Positions 37,675-45,733 of a stretch of DNA of 64,000 nucleotides are shown here, one piece after another (position 1 is the stretch's first letter; every line of letters begins with the position of its first letter). The stretch spans positions 186,001 to 250,000 of the forward strand of contig NZ_JAMTCG010000006.1 of the NCBI RefSeq assembly GCF_024171725.1, given 5' to 3'. The DNA comes from Williamsia serinedens (GTDB taxonomy: Bacteria > Actinomycetota > Actinomycetes > Mycobacteriales > Mycobacteriaceae). Made by a program: the position numbers and the translations under genes. The notes under the pieces are model-generated. The model was not told the origin of the DNA and ran no database searches. It worked only from the letters and a program-made list of their open reading frames with translations.

Positions 37675-37871
37675 TCCTCGCGACGCACTCGCTGCTGCTG
37701 GCACTGCCCGCGTTCGTCCCGGCCGTGTTGCTGGTGGGGGTCATCGTGACCGTCGCCGTGCGGGACCGCCGGCGTGGCGACGACGACGGCGAGGAACTGC
37801 CGCTCGAGGACTGGGGCGGTGGTCGCGACACGCTGTCCGACGCCGATCCCGACCTCGACGACCGACGATGA
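37671..37871 (+). CDS. single-helix small membrane protein
   Basis: 66 residues from a GTG that overlaps the preceding stop codon by 4 bp. One membrane helix (about 6-29, LLLALPAFVPAVLLVGVIVT) is followed by a basic stretch (RDRRRG) and a very acidic tail (DDDGEELPLEDWGGG). The last 4 bp overlap the next gene's ATG. It may be an assembly or accessory subunit for the flanking polytopic proteins. No family recognised. Confidence 0.75.
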   Translation: MILATHSLLLALPAFVPAVLLVGVIVTVAVRDRRRGDDDGEELPLEDWGGGRDTLSDADPDLDDRR

Positions 37872-39187
37872 GCGACACCACCGTCGTAGCGCATGGGCTG
37901 GGCGCGGAGTACCTCCCTCTGCCCTACACCTACGCGTTGATCGGCGGGGCGTGGGCGCTCACCGCGTCGTTCGCGATCGTGGCGTTCGCATGGAGGACAC
38001 CCAAGCTCGACCCCTCCCGGGGCGGGATCGCGCTGCCGCGGTGGGTGACCCGCGCGGTCGACAACCGCGGGGTGCGGCGGACGGTCGCACTCCTCGCCCT
38101 GGTGGTCACCGTCTGGGTGGGCGTGGCCGCGGTCGCCGGACCCGACGACGCCGAGTCGAACCCGCTGCCGGGGGTGTTCTACGTCCTGCTGTGGGTGGGC
38201 GTCGTCGTCCTGTCGGTACTCGTCGGGCCCGTGTGGCGCGTTCTCTCGCCGCTGCGGACCCTCACCGCGCGGGCCCGGCGACGAGCCCCACGCTCCTACC
38301 CCGCCGCCTGGGGCCACCGGCCCGCCGCCCTGGGGTTGTTCACGTTCGTGTGGCTGGAACTCGCATCCCCTGACCCGGACTCCGTTCTGGCCGTGCGCAT
38401 CTGGCTCGCGGCGTACGTCGGGGTGCTGCTGCTCGGTTGGTGGTTCGTCGGCGATCGCTGGTTCGCCCGCGCCGACCCGTTCGAGACCTACAGCCTCGTG
38501 GCGTCACGCCTGGCTCCGTTCCGCCGGGACCCCGACACCCGCCGGGTCGTGTTGGGGAACCCGCTCGCCCACCTGACGACACTCCCGCGCCGGCCGGGGA
38601 TGGTGACCGTGATGGCGGTGCTGTTGGGGTCGACGGCATTCGACAGTTTCTCGTCGTTCCCCCTGTGGCGCCGATGGATCGACGACCTCGGGGAGGGATC
38701 GGCCGGCGCGACGCTGGTGTCCACGGCCGCGCTGCTCGTCTTCATCGGCGTGGTCGCGGGGACGTTCTGGGTCGCGACCCGTGCGACCGGGGGCGTGACG
38801 CGGGCGCAGCGTGCCGAGTTGCCCGGGCGGATGGCGCACACCCTGATCCCGATCGTGGTGGGGTACATCCTCGCCCACTATCTGAACTACATCGTCGAGC
38901 GCAGTCAGGCTGTGATCGCGCAGCTCGGCGATCCGCTCGGCCGCGGGTGGAACGTGCTGTGGCTGAGTGACATCCACCCCGAGTACGTCCTGACGGAGCA
39001 CCCGACGGTGTCATCGACGCTGAAACTGGTGTTCGTGGTCGGCGGCCATATCGCCGCGGTGGTCAGCGCCCACGACGCGTCTCTACGCCTGCTGCCCCGT
39101 CGACATCGTCTGACGGGGCAGCAGGCGCTGATGCTCACGATGGTGGCCTACACGTTCCTGGGGCTGTATCTCCTGTTCGGCGGTTGA
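37868..39187 (+). CDS. polytopic membrane protein of unknown function
   Basis: 439 residues, ATG overlapping the previous TGA. About nine membrane helices (YALIGGAWALTASFAIVAFAW at the front, LMLTMVAYTFLGLYLLFGG at the end). Motifs such as ESNPLPGVFYVLLWVG, GDRWFARADPFETYS and HYLNYIVERSQAVIAQLGDP look conserved. Similar actinobacterial proteins have, as I remember, been labelled fenitrothion hydrolase, but that label is weakly founded and I would not transfer it. Third gene of the coupled operon; it ends 7 bp from the convergent NDH-2 remnant. Confidence 0.8.
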   Translation: MSDTTVVAHGLGAEYLPLPYTYALIGGAWALTASFAIVAFAWRTPKLDPSRGGIALPRWVTRAVDNRGVRRTVALLALVVTVWVGVAAVAGPDDAESNPLPGVFYVLLWVGVVVLSVLVGPVWRVLSPLRTLTARARRRAPRSYPAAWGHRPAALGLFTFVWLELASPDPDSVLAVRIWLAAYVGVLLLGWWFVGDRWFARADPFETYSLVASRLAPFRRDPDTRRVVLGNPLAHLTTLPRRPGMVTVMAVLLGSTAFDSFSSFPLWRRWIDDLGEGSAGATLVSTAALLVFIGVVAGTFWVATRATGGVTRAQRAELPGRMAHTLIPIVVGYILAHYLNYIVERSQAVIAQLGDPLGRGWNVLWLSDIHPEYVLTEHPTVSSTLKLVFVVGGHIAAVVSAHDASLRLLPRRHRLTGQQALMLTMVAYTFLGLYLLFGG

Positions 39188-39194
39188 CCGGGCG

Positions 39195-40456
39195 TCAGCT
39201 CGCGGTGCGCGCGAGTTCTCGATCGTCGGATCGCTCGGCGGCGTCCATGCCGGGCCGGCGATTCGCGCCGTACGCACCGATCCACCGCCCGACGGCGTCG
39301 ACGCGGTTGCCGACACCCGACAGGTAGTAGAGGTGCACCGCCAGCCACGCGCCCCACGCCGGGAGGCCCGTCAGGCCGACGTTGACCGGCGTCTGCAGCA
39401 CGGCCTTGCCGCGACCGATGATCGACATGCTGCCCTTGTCGAAGTACCGGAACGAGGTGCCCGGCCCGATCTTGCGGGTGATGGTGTCCGCCGCGTGCCG
39501 GCCCTCCTGCATGGCCACCGGGCTCTGTCCGGGGTAGCCGTTCAGCGTGGTCATGTCGCCGATGGCATAGATGTCCGCGTACCCACCGACGGTCAGGTCG
39601 GGGTTGACCTCCAGACGCCCGGCGCGGTCGGTGCTGCACCCGGTCGCGTCGGCGAGGACCTGGGCGAACGGCGACGCCGCGACACCCGCGGCCCAGATCA
39701 CCGTGTCCGCGGTGATGCGACGGGTCGCCGAGCCCTTCTCGATGTCGACCGTGACCACACCGTCGTCGATGTCGGTCACGAGCGACTTCAGCACCCGTCG
39801 ACACCGGCCTTCTCGAGCGAGTGTCGCGCGTACCGACTCAGGCGACCGCCGTACGCGGGCAACACGTCGTCGACACCCTCGACGAGGGTGATGGTGACGT
39901 CAGCACGCTGGTGACGCTTGGCGAGCCCCGCGATCTCCCCGGCGAGTTCCACGCCGGTGGCCCCGGCTCCGACGATGACGTAGTTCGAGGCGGCGCGGTC
40001 GTCGGGTCGGGCGAAGTTGCGGACGAGCTGCTCGCGGAGCCGGACCGCGTCGTCGCGTGTCTTCAGCGCGAACGTGCGGTGCGCGTACTCGTCGCGACCG
40101 AAGTACGACTGCGAGGCGCCCGTCGCGGCGATCAGTGACGAGTAGCCGACCTGCCGCTCCCCGTCCTCGGACCGGTAGGTGACGCAATGCGCGTCCGGGT
40201 CGACGGCGGTGACGCGGCCCTCCACGACGGTGATGCGGTCGGAGAGGACGTCACTCGCCGCGGGCGAGATGGTGTCGGCGTCGAGGACACCGGTGGCGAC
40301 CTGGTACAGCAGCGGTTGGAAGAGGTACTGCGCCGCGGCCGAGATGACGAGCACGGACTTGTCCGAGCGCGCGAGCCGTCGGGCGGCGGCGACACCTCCG
40401 AATCCCGATCCCACCACGATCACGTCGTACTGCGGTGTGCTCACCTGTGGGCTCAT
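39195..40456 (-). pseudogene. ndh: type II NADH dehydrogenase with a frameshift
   Basis: Two frames on the minus strand together make one NDH-2. The first (from the ATG at 40456, ribosome site AGAGGAG) has the FAD motif VIVVGSGFGGVAAARRL and the NADH motif YVIVGAGATGVELAGEIAG, then ends as HSLEKAGVDGC and stop at 39788. The second continues at once in another frame with LKSLVTDIDDGVVTVDIE, then TVIWAAGVAASPFA, YAIGDMTT, AMQEGRHAA and the C-terminal LTGLPAWGAWLAVHLYYL membrane-contact region. Inserting one base in the GGG at about 39793 restores a frame of roughly 420 residues. Either a one-base deletion has disabled the gene or the base was missed in sequencing; both halves look otherwise intact. 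Confidence 0.85.
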
Positions 40457-40550
40457 CTCGGGGCTCCTCTCGCATCCGATGAACTGTTTCGTCATCGACA
40501 ACGTCCATCGTCGGCACGGTTACTCCCCACCACCAGCGCATTCTCGCGAT

Positions 40551-40566
40551 GACATCTATCGATGTC
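40551..40566. promoter_or_regulatory. LysR-type palindrome in the ndh/lysR divergent gap
   Basis: GACATC-TATC-GATGTC is a perfect 6-bp inverted repeat in the 135-bp gap between ndh and the LysR gene, 26 bp upstream of the LysR start. Its AT-containing centre and the nearby CGATCAATCG suit a LysR recognition site, probably for autoregulation. Confidence 0.5.
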
Positions 40567-40591
40567 TTCGATCAATCGCTAGTCTCGACCC

Positions 40592-41479
40592 GTGGAGCTC
40601 CGCCAACTCACCGCGTTCGTGACCGTGTGCGGTGACCTGAGCTTCTCGCGCGCGGCCGAGCGCCTGTACATGTCGCAGTCGGCGGTCAGCCATCAGGTCG
40701 CCCGTCTCGAACGCGATCTCGGGGTGACGTTGTTCGAGCGCTCCACCCGCTCGGTCGCCGTCACCGAGCCGGGGCGACGCCTGCTCCCGGTCGCCGAACA
40801 GATCCTGGAGCTGGCCGATCGCGCCCGGGCGGTCGTGCGGGAGCGCGCGTCGCGGATCCGCCTGGCCGCGAACATGTCGTTCGCCGAACGCGCGCTCGCG
40901 GCCATCGCCGCGGTGCGCGAGGAGAAGTCCGACGTCGAGATCGAGTTCGTCCTCAAGGACTTCACCCAACGTGTCGACGCGGTGGTGTCCGGGGACGTCG
41001 ACGTCGCGCTCATCCGGGGCGAGCTGGTCGACGACCGCGTGACGGTCCACCGCCTGTGGGTGGAGGACCTCGTCGTGGCCGTCGCGCGCCGACATCCGTT
41101 GGCCGGTCGCGACAGCGTCGACCTGTCCGAGCTCGCCCAGTTCCCGCTCCTGCTCCCCCCACGACGGCAACAGATCCTGTTGCACGGCATCGTCGACGCG
41201 GCCTTCGGTGACGCGGGGTTGTCGCCGCGCCTCGGCGACCCGGTCGCGGCCGATCACACGGCCACACTCGATCTGGTGAACCGCCCCGACGCGTGGACGG
41301 TCCTCTATGACGAGCCCCACGCCCAGGCCATCGCCCGCCTGCGGGAGAGCAGCGGCCGACTCCGGGTACCGGTGTGCGCGATCGTGCGGGGCCGGCCCGG
41401 TGACCGCAGGCCCGCCCCGGAGGAACCGGTGGTGGAGGATCTGCTGGAGGCGTTGCGCCGCTACGGGAACCGACGGTGA
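40592..41479 (+). CDS. LysR-family transcription regulator
   Basis: 295 residues from a GTG (MELRQLTAFVTVCGDLSF). The winged helix-turn-helix is clear (FSRAAERLYMSQSAVSHQVARLE, then LGVTLFERSTRSVAVTEPG). The effector-binding domain follows from about residue 90 (IRLAANMSFAERALAA). It is divergent from the NDH-2 gene and overlaps the following acetyltransferase gene by 4 bp. Its ligand is unknown. Control of ndh, of the acetyltransferase, or of both is a positional inference. Confidence 0.93.
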   Translation: MELRQLTAFVTVCGDLSFSRAAERLYMSQSAVSHQVARLERDLGVTLFERSTRSVAVTEPGRRLLPVAEQILELADRARAVVRERASRIRLAANMSFAERALAAIAAVREEKSDVEIEFVLKDFTQRVDAVVSGDVDVALIRGELVDDRVTVHRLWVEDLVVAVARRHPLAGRDSVDLSELAQFPLLLPPRRQQILLHGIVDAAFGDAGLSPRLGDPVAADHTATLDLVNRPDAWTVLYDEPHAQAIARLRESSGRLRVPVCAIVRGRPGDRRPAPEEPVVEDLLEALRRYGNRR

Positions 41480-42054
41480 CGCTCGACTGGCCGCGGCACA
41501 TCCCGACGCTGACCGACGGCGTCGTGTGGTTGCGCCCGCTGGAGCCCTCCGACGTCGACGCGGTGTACACGTGTGCGTCCGACCCTGCGTCGCAACGCTT
41601 CACGACCGTCCCGAGTCCGTACCTCCGGAGCGACGCCGTCGAGTTCGTCGACCGCGCCTCGGCGCAGGTGTGGCCGGGCTTCGAGGTGGCGATCACCGGC
41701 GACGACGACGCGCTGGTGGGCACGTGCGGTCTGCGCATCCGCGACGAGGACTCCGACGTCGTCGCGATCGGCTACATGGTGTCGCCGTCCGCGCGGGGGC
41801 GCGGGATCGCCACCCGGGCAACGCGTCTGCTGATCGACCACGCCTGGTCGCTGGGCGCCCATCGCGTCGCGCTCGACGCGTTCGCCACGAACACCGCGTC
41901 CCGGCGCGTCGCCGAACGGTGCGGGATGACGCAGGAGGGCGTGCTACGGGAGGCACACCTGGGCAACGGCGGGATCCGCCACGACGTGGTGCTCTACGGT
42001 CTGCTGCGATCCGATCCCGACGTGTCCCCCAGCGACGGCGGCGGCGTCCGGTAG
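41476..42054 (+). CDS. GNAT acetyltransferase, RimJ/RimL-like
   Basis: 192 residues from a GTG that overlaps the LysR stop region by 4 bp. The GNAT fold has VVWLRPLEPSDVDAVYT at the front, IGYMVSPSARGRGIATRAT (the acetyl-CoA pyrophosphate loop, RGRGIA), and VALDAFATNTASRRVAERCGM, which is typical of the RimJ/RimL branch that acetylates N-termini or small amines. The last 20 codons overlap the convergent CoA-transferase gene by 61 bp, so the two mRNAs are antisense at their ends. Substrate unknown. Confidence 0.9.
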   Translation: MTLDWPRHIPTLTDGVVWLRPLEPSDVDAVYTCASDPASQRFTTVPSPYLRSDAVEFVDRASAQVWPGFEVAITGDDDALVGTCGLRIRDEDSDVVAIGYMVSPSARGRGIATRATRLLIDHAWSLGAHRVALDAFATNTASRRVAERCGMTQEGVLREAHLGNGGIRHDVVLYGLLRSDPDVSPSDGGGVR

Positions 42055-43136
42055 GTCGCGGGCGTCCGCGACATGCCGATCGGGTTGCGGACGGTCGGCG
42101 TCGCGCCGTCGGGGAGGTCCACGGTCGGCTCGATGTCGACGGTCCTGGCGAAGGCGACCGCCTCGGCCATGTCGTTGATCGGCCCGGCCGGCACGCCCGC
42201 CGCGGTCAGGGCGTCGAACCAGTGGTCGGCACCGTGCTCGGCCAGCGCGGGCAGGAGCAGGTCGACGAGGGCCTCGTGGTGGGCGACGCGATCGCTGTTG
42301 GTGCGGAACCGGTCATCGTCGGCGAGGTCGGGGACAGCGAGCGTCTCCACGAGTCGCCGGAACTGGGTGTCGTTGCCGACCGCCAGGGCGAGCGGCCGAT
42401 CGGCCGTCGGCAGCACCTCGTACGGGACGATGCTGGGATGCCGGCTGCCCATCGCCGACGGCACCACGCCGGCGGCGAGGTGGGCCGTCGTCTGGTTCGA
42501 CATCGACGCCAGCGCGACGGAGAAGAGGTCGAGGTCGATGCGCTGACCCTCCCCGGTCCGGTCTCGGTGCCGCAGGGCCGCGAGGATCCCGGCCATGGCG
42601 TGCACCCCCGTCAGTACGTCGACCACGGCGACACCCACCTTGACGGGCGGGCCGTCGGGTTCCCCGGTGATGCTCATCAACCCGCTCATCGCCTGGATCA
42701 GCAGGTCGTACCCCGGGATCGCGGCACCGGCGTCCCGACCGAAACCCGTGATGGCGCAGTAGATCAGATCAGGCTTGAGTGCGACGAGGTCGTCGTAGCC
42801 GAGCCCGAGTCGCTCCATCGTCCCGGACCGGAAGTTCTCGATCACGACATCGGCCCGCGCGACGATCTCGCGGGCGGCGTCGCGTCCGGCGTCCGTCGAC
42901 AGGTCGAGGGCGACGGAGGACTTGTTGCGGTTCACCGACGCGAAGTAGGTGGCCATCAGCGCACCGCGGTGGTCGTCGACGTACGGCGGACCCCACGAGC
43001 GGGTGTCGTCGCCCGTGCCCGGGCGCTCGATCTTCACCACCTCGGCGCCGAGGTCGGCCATCAGCATCGTCGCGTACGGGCCGGCCAGCACCCGACTGAA
43101 GTCGGCCACCACGATCCTGTCGAGCGCACCCGCCAT
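41994..43136 (-). CDS. CaiB/BaiF-type CoA transferase
   Basis: 380 residues from the ATG in MAGALDRIVVADFSRVLAGP. Family III CoA-transferase features: LGAEVVKIERPGTGDDTR, NRNKSSVALDLST, IENFRSGTMERLGLGYDDL and GYDLLIQAMSGLMSITG, whose Asp matches the residue that forms the acyl-enzyme in formyl-CoA transferase. The group includes formyl-CoA and succinyl-CoA transferases and alpha-methylacyl-CoA racemase; the acyl group here cannot be fixed. In this setting a role in fatty-acid or aromatic breakdown is plausible. Its end overlaps the acetyltransferase gene on the other strand. Confidence 0.93.
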   Translation of the reverse strand: MAGALDRIVVADFSRVLAGPYATMLMADLGAEVVKIERPGTGDDTRSWGPPYVDDHRGALMATYFASVNRNKSSVALDLSTDAGRDAAREIVARADVVIENFRSGTMERLGLGYDDLVALKPDLIYCAITGFGRDAGAAIPGYDLLIQAMSGLMSITGEPDGPPVKVGVAVVDVLTGVHAMAGILAALRHRDRTGEGQRIDLDLFSVALASMSNQTTAHLAAGVVPSAMGSRHPSIVPYEVLPTADRPLALAVGNDTQFRRLVETLAVPDLADDDRFRTNSDRVAHHEALVDLLLPALAEHGADHWFDALTAAGVPAGPINDMAEAVAFARTVDIEPTVDLPDGATPTVRNPIGMSRTPATYRTPPPSLGDTSGSDRSRP

Positions 43137-43232
43137 CGGCCTCTCCTGCCTCCCGAGCCCGACGCGACGTCGCCGAGGTGCTCTGCGCCTACCGTAGGTG
43201 GACGTCGTCACGTCCCGAGAAACGAGGACCCC

Positions 43233-43745
43233 GTGATCGCCCGCACCCGTCGCCTGTCCGTCAGCCCCCTGCGCCCCACCGATGTCGAGGAACTCGTCGA
43301 CATGGTCACGCTGCCTGAGCTCCACCGCATGACCGGCGGCGCACCGGCCGACCGCGACGAGGCGCGGGGCCGCGTCGAGCGATGGCTCGCCGGGTCGCCG
43401 AAACCCGGGATCACCTGGATCAACCACGTCGCCCGCCTCGAGGAGACCGGCGATCTCGTCGGCCACTGCCAGGGGACCATCGTGCCCCGTCGGGGCACGA
43501 TCGCGACCGACTGCACGCTCGGGTACAGCGTCCACCCGGACCACCAGGGCCACGGCATCGCGCACGAGATGATGCGTGCGTTCGTCGGGCTCGTCGTCGA
43601 GACCGATCGACCACATCAGTTCCTCGCGCACATCGCGCCCGGGCACACGGCCTCCGAACACGTCGTCGCAGCACTGGGACTGACGGCGACGGATCACCTC
43701 GACCGCGCGGGCGAACGGATCTGGGCGTCGGCCGAGAGGGTGTGA
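43233..43745 (+). CDS. GNAT-family N-acetyltransferase
   Basis: 170 residues from a GTG with AACGAGGA as ribosome site. It opens IARTRRLSVSPLRPTDVEEL and has the acetyl-CoA site LGYSVHPDHQGHGIAHEMM, where HQGHG stands for the usual RGxG loop, then EHVVAALGLTATDHL. It looks like a small-molecule or protein N-terminal acetyltransferase of the RimL group. The gene is divergent from the CoA transferase and is followed after 39 bp by the exporter gene, whose operator lies in that gap, so it is probably transcribed alone. Confidence 0.88.
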   Translation: MIARTRRLSVSPLRPTDVEELVDMVTLPELHRMTGGAPADRDEARGRVERWLAGSPKPGITWINHVARLEETGDLVGHCQGTIVPRRGTIATDCTLGYSVHPDHQGHGIAHEMMRAFVGLVVETDRPHQFLAHIAPGHTASEHVVAALGLTATDHLDRAGERIWASAERV

Positions 43746-43763
43746 CCCGATCCAGGTTGCACG

Positions 43764-43785
43764 ACAAACACTTGTGGTTTCACAA
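43764..43785. promoter_or_regulatory. overlapping palindromes, probable MarR operator
   Basis: ACAA-ACAC-TTGT (43764-43775) overlaps TTGTG-GTTT-CACAA (43772-43785). The second reaches the first base of the exporter's upstream ATG. TTGTG/CACAA half-sites of this spacing suit a MarR dimer, and a MarR gene is the second gene of this operon (45256). Binding here would block its own transcription. Confidence 0.55.
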
Positions 43786-45254
43786 TGGTTGCCATGGGTC
43801 AAGAACTCGACGCGCGTCGCAAGACGATCATCCTGGCGACCTGCTGCCTGAGCCTGCTGATCGTCTCGATGGACGTGACCATCCTCAACGTCGCGCTGCC
43901 GGACATCCGTCGCGACCTCGGCGCCTCCGTGTCGGGGCTGCAGTGGGTGATCGACATCTACACCCTGACCGTCGCCAGCCTGCTGCTGCTCTCGGGCGCC
44001 ACGGCCGACCGGTTCGGCCGTCGCCGCGTCTTCCAGATCGGCCTGACCGTCTTCGCCGTGGGATCGCTGCTCTGCAGCCTCTCGACCAGCGTCGACATGC
44101 TGATCGGCGCACGGTTCCTGCAGGCCATCGGCGGGTCGATGCTCAACCCGGTGGCCATGTCCATCATCACGCAGGTGTTCACGGGCAAGCAGGAACGCGC
44201 GAAGGCCGTCGGCGTCTGGGGTGCCGTGGTGGGGATCTCGATGGCGCTGGGCCCGATCGTCGGCGGCGTCCTCATCGACACCCTGCGCTGGCAGTCGGTG
44301 TTCTGGATCAACCTGCCGATCTGTGCCGCGGCGATCGTCCTCTCGGCGATCTACGTCCCCGAGTCGAAGTCGGCGACCGTCCGTCGCCTCGACCCGGTCG
44401 GTCAGGTCCTCGGCATCGTCTTCATGGCGACGATCGTCTCGGGCCTCATCGAGGGGCCGAACATGGGCTGGGACGACCCCCGGACCGTCGCGCTGTTCGG
44501 CGTCGGGGTCGCGGGTCTCGTGGCGTTCGTCGCCTGGGAGCTGCGACACCACTCCCCGTTCATCGACGTGCGGTTCTTCCGCAGCGTGCCGTTCTCGACG
44601 GCGACCGTGGTCGGGATCATGGCGTTCGCCTCCTACGGCGCGTTCCTCTTCCTCATGTCGAGTTACCTCCAGAACGTGCGTGGACTCTCGGCCATCCACG
44701 CCGGTCTCATGTACCTGCCCATCGCCGTGGCCACGCTGGCGTTCTCGCCGCTCTCGGGCCGCCTCGTCGGCCGCCACGGCACCCGTCCGTCGCTGATGTG
44801 CGCGGGTGTGTTGTTGACGGTCGGGTCGGCGCTGCTCACCCTCTTCACGCCGACGACACCGCTCTGGCAGGTGCTCGCGACGTTCTTCCTGTTCGGCATG
44901 GGCTTCGGCCTGGTCAACGCACCGATCACCACGTCGGCGGTGAGCGGCATGCCGCGCGAGCGGGCGGGCGCCGCGTCGGCGGTGGCCTCCACGAGTCGTC
45001 AGCTCGGCACGAGCCTCGGCGTCGCCATCAGCGGCTCGGTCGCCGGGTCGGCGATCGCCGCGACCGGCACCACCTTCACCGACGCCATCGCGCCGCTGTG
45101 GTGGATCACCGCCGGGTTCGCCGTCGCGATCCTCGCGCTCGGCGTCGTCAGCACCACCGCGTGGGCGCACCGGACCACCGATCGGATCGCGTTCCTGTTC
45201 GGCGACGAGGAGGAGGAACCCGACCCCGCCGCGCGGGTGCCGGTGAGGGTCTGA
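43785..45254 (+). CDS. MFS drug exporter, DHA2 family
   Basis: 489 residues; a second in-frame ATG at 43794 is an equally good start because the first lies inside the operator. It has about 14 helices. Motifs: IVSMDVTILNVALPDIRRDL (D1), GATADRFGRRRVFQIG (A) and GAVVGISMALGPIVGGVL (C, antiporter). The C-terminal tail is acidic (GDEEEEPDPA). It is of the same class as the pump at 34.2 kb but clearly distinct in sequence. A MarR gene begins one base after its stop, so pump and regulator form one operon. Confidence 0.94.
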   Translation: MVAMGQELDARRKTIILATCCLSLLIVSMDVTILNVALPDIRRDLGASVSGLQWVIDIYTLTVASLLLLSGATADRFGRRRVFQIGLTVFAVGSLLCSLSTSVDMLIGARFLQAIGGSMLNPVAMSIITQVFTGKQERAKAVGVWGAVVGISMALGPIVGGVLIDTLRWQSVFWINLPICAAAIVLSAIYVPESKSATVRRLDPVGQVLGIVFMATIVSGLIEGPNMGWDDPRTVALFGVGVAGLVAFVAWELRHHSPFIDVRFFRSVPFSTATVVGIMAFASYGAFLFLMSSYLQNVRGLSAIHAGLMYLPIAVATLAFSPLSGRLVGRHGTRPSLMCAGVLLTVGSALLTLFTPTTPLWQVLATFFLFGMGFGLVNAPITTSAVSGMPRERAGAASAVASTSRQLGTSLGVAISGSVAGSAIAATGTTFTDAIAPLWWITAGFAVAILALGVVSTTAWAHRTTDRIAFLFGDEEEEPDPAARVPVRV

Positions 45255-45255
45255 C

Positions 45256-45723
45256 ATGCGATCTCCGTCGAGCACCCGAGACGCCGACGCCGCACCGACG
45301 ACACCGGCCGACGAGGCGTGGCAGCGCATGGCGCACTTCGTCATCGACAACCGGGGGACCTGGAAGCGCGCGGTCACCGAGCGGACCGGTCTGGCCTTCA
45401 ACCAGATCCGGCTGCTGCGGCGCATCGCGGCCCGGCCACGCTCCCTGTCCGAACTCGCCGACGCCGTGGGGATCGACGCCCCGGCGGCGTCGGTCGCGGT
45501 GACCCAACTCGAGCGCGACGGTCTCGTCGTGCGCGACGTCGATCCCGCCAACCGTCGGCGCAAGATCGTCTCCGTCACCGACGACGGTCGACGCGCCCTC
45601 GAGGCGGCGATGTCGACCCCGGACCCCGCGCCGGCGGCGTTCGACGCCCTCACCGACGAGGACGTCGACACGCTGCGGCGCATCTTCCGACGACTCGACG
45701 GCGCCCCGGCCCCCGACCTCTGA
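45256..45723 (+). CDS. MarR-family regulator
   Basis: 155 residues, start one base after the exporter's stop. The winged helix is well marked: FNQIRLLRRIAARPRSLSELADAVGIDAPAAS as the helix-turn-helix and RDGLVVRDVDPANRRRKIVSVTDDGRRAL as the wing. It should repress the operon it belongs to by way of the palindromes at 43764-43785. The inducing ligand is unknown; phenolic compounds are common in the family. Confidence 0.92.
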   Translation: MRSPSSTRDADAAPTTPADEAWQRMAHFVIDNRGTWKRAVTERTGLAFNQIRLLRRIAARPRSLSELADAVGIDAPAASVAVTQLERDGLVVRDVDPANRRRKIVSVTDDGRRALEAAMSTPDPAPAAFDALTDEDVDTLRRIFRRLDGAPAPDL

Positions 45724-45733
45724 GCCGACCCGG

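Noticed and set aside
37868-39187. Fenitrothion hydrolase assignment
   Set aside because: It rests on an annotation label remembered for similar proteins; the sequence shows a polytopic membrane protein with no hydrolase motif.
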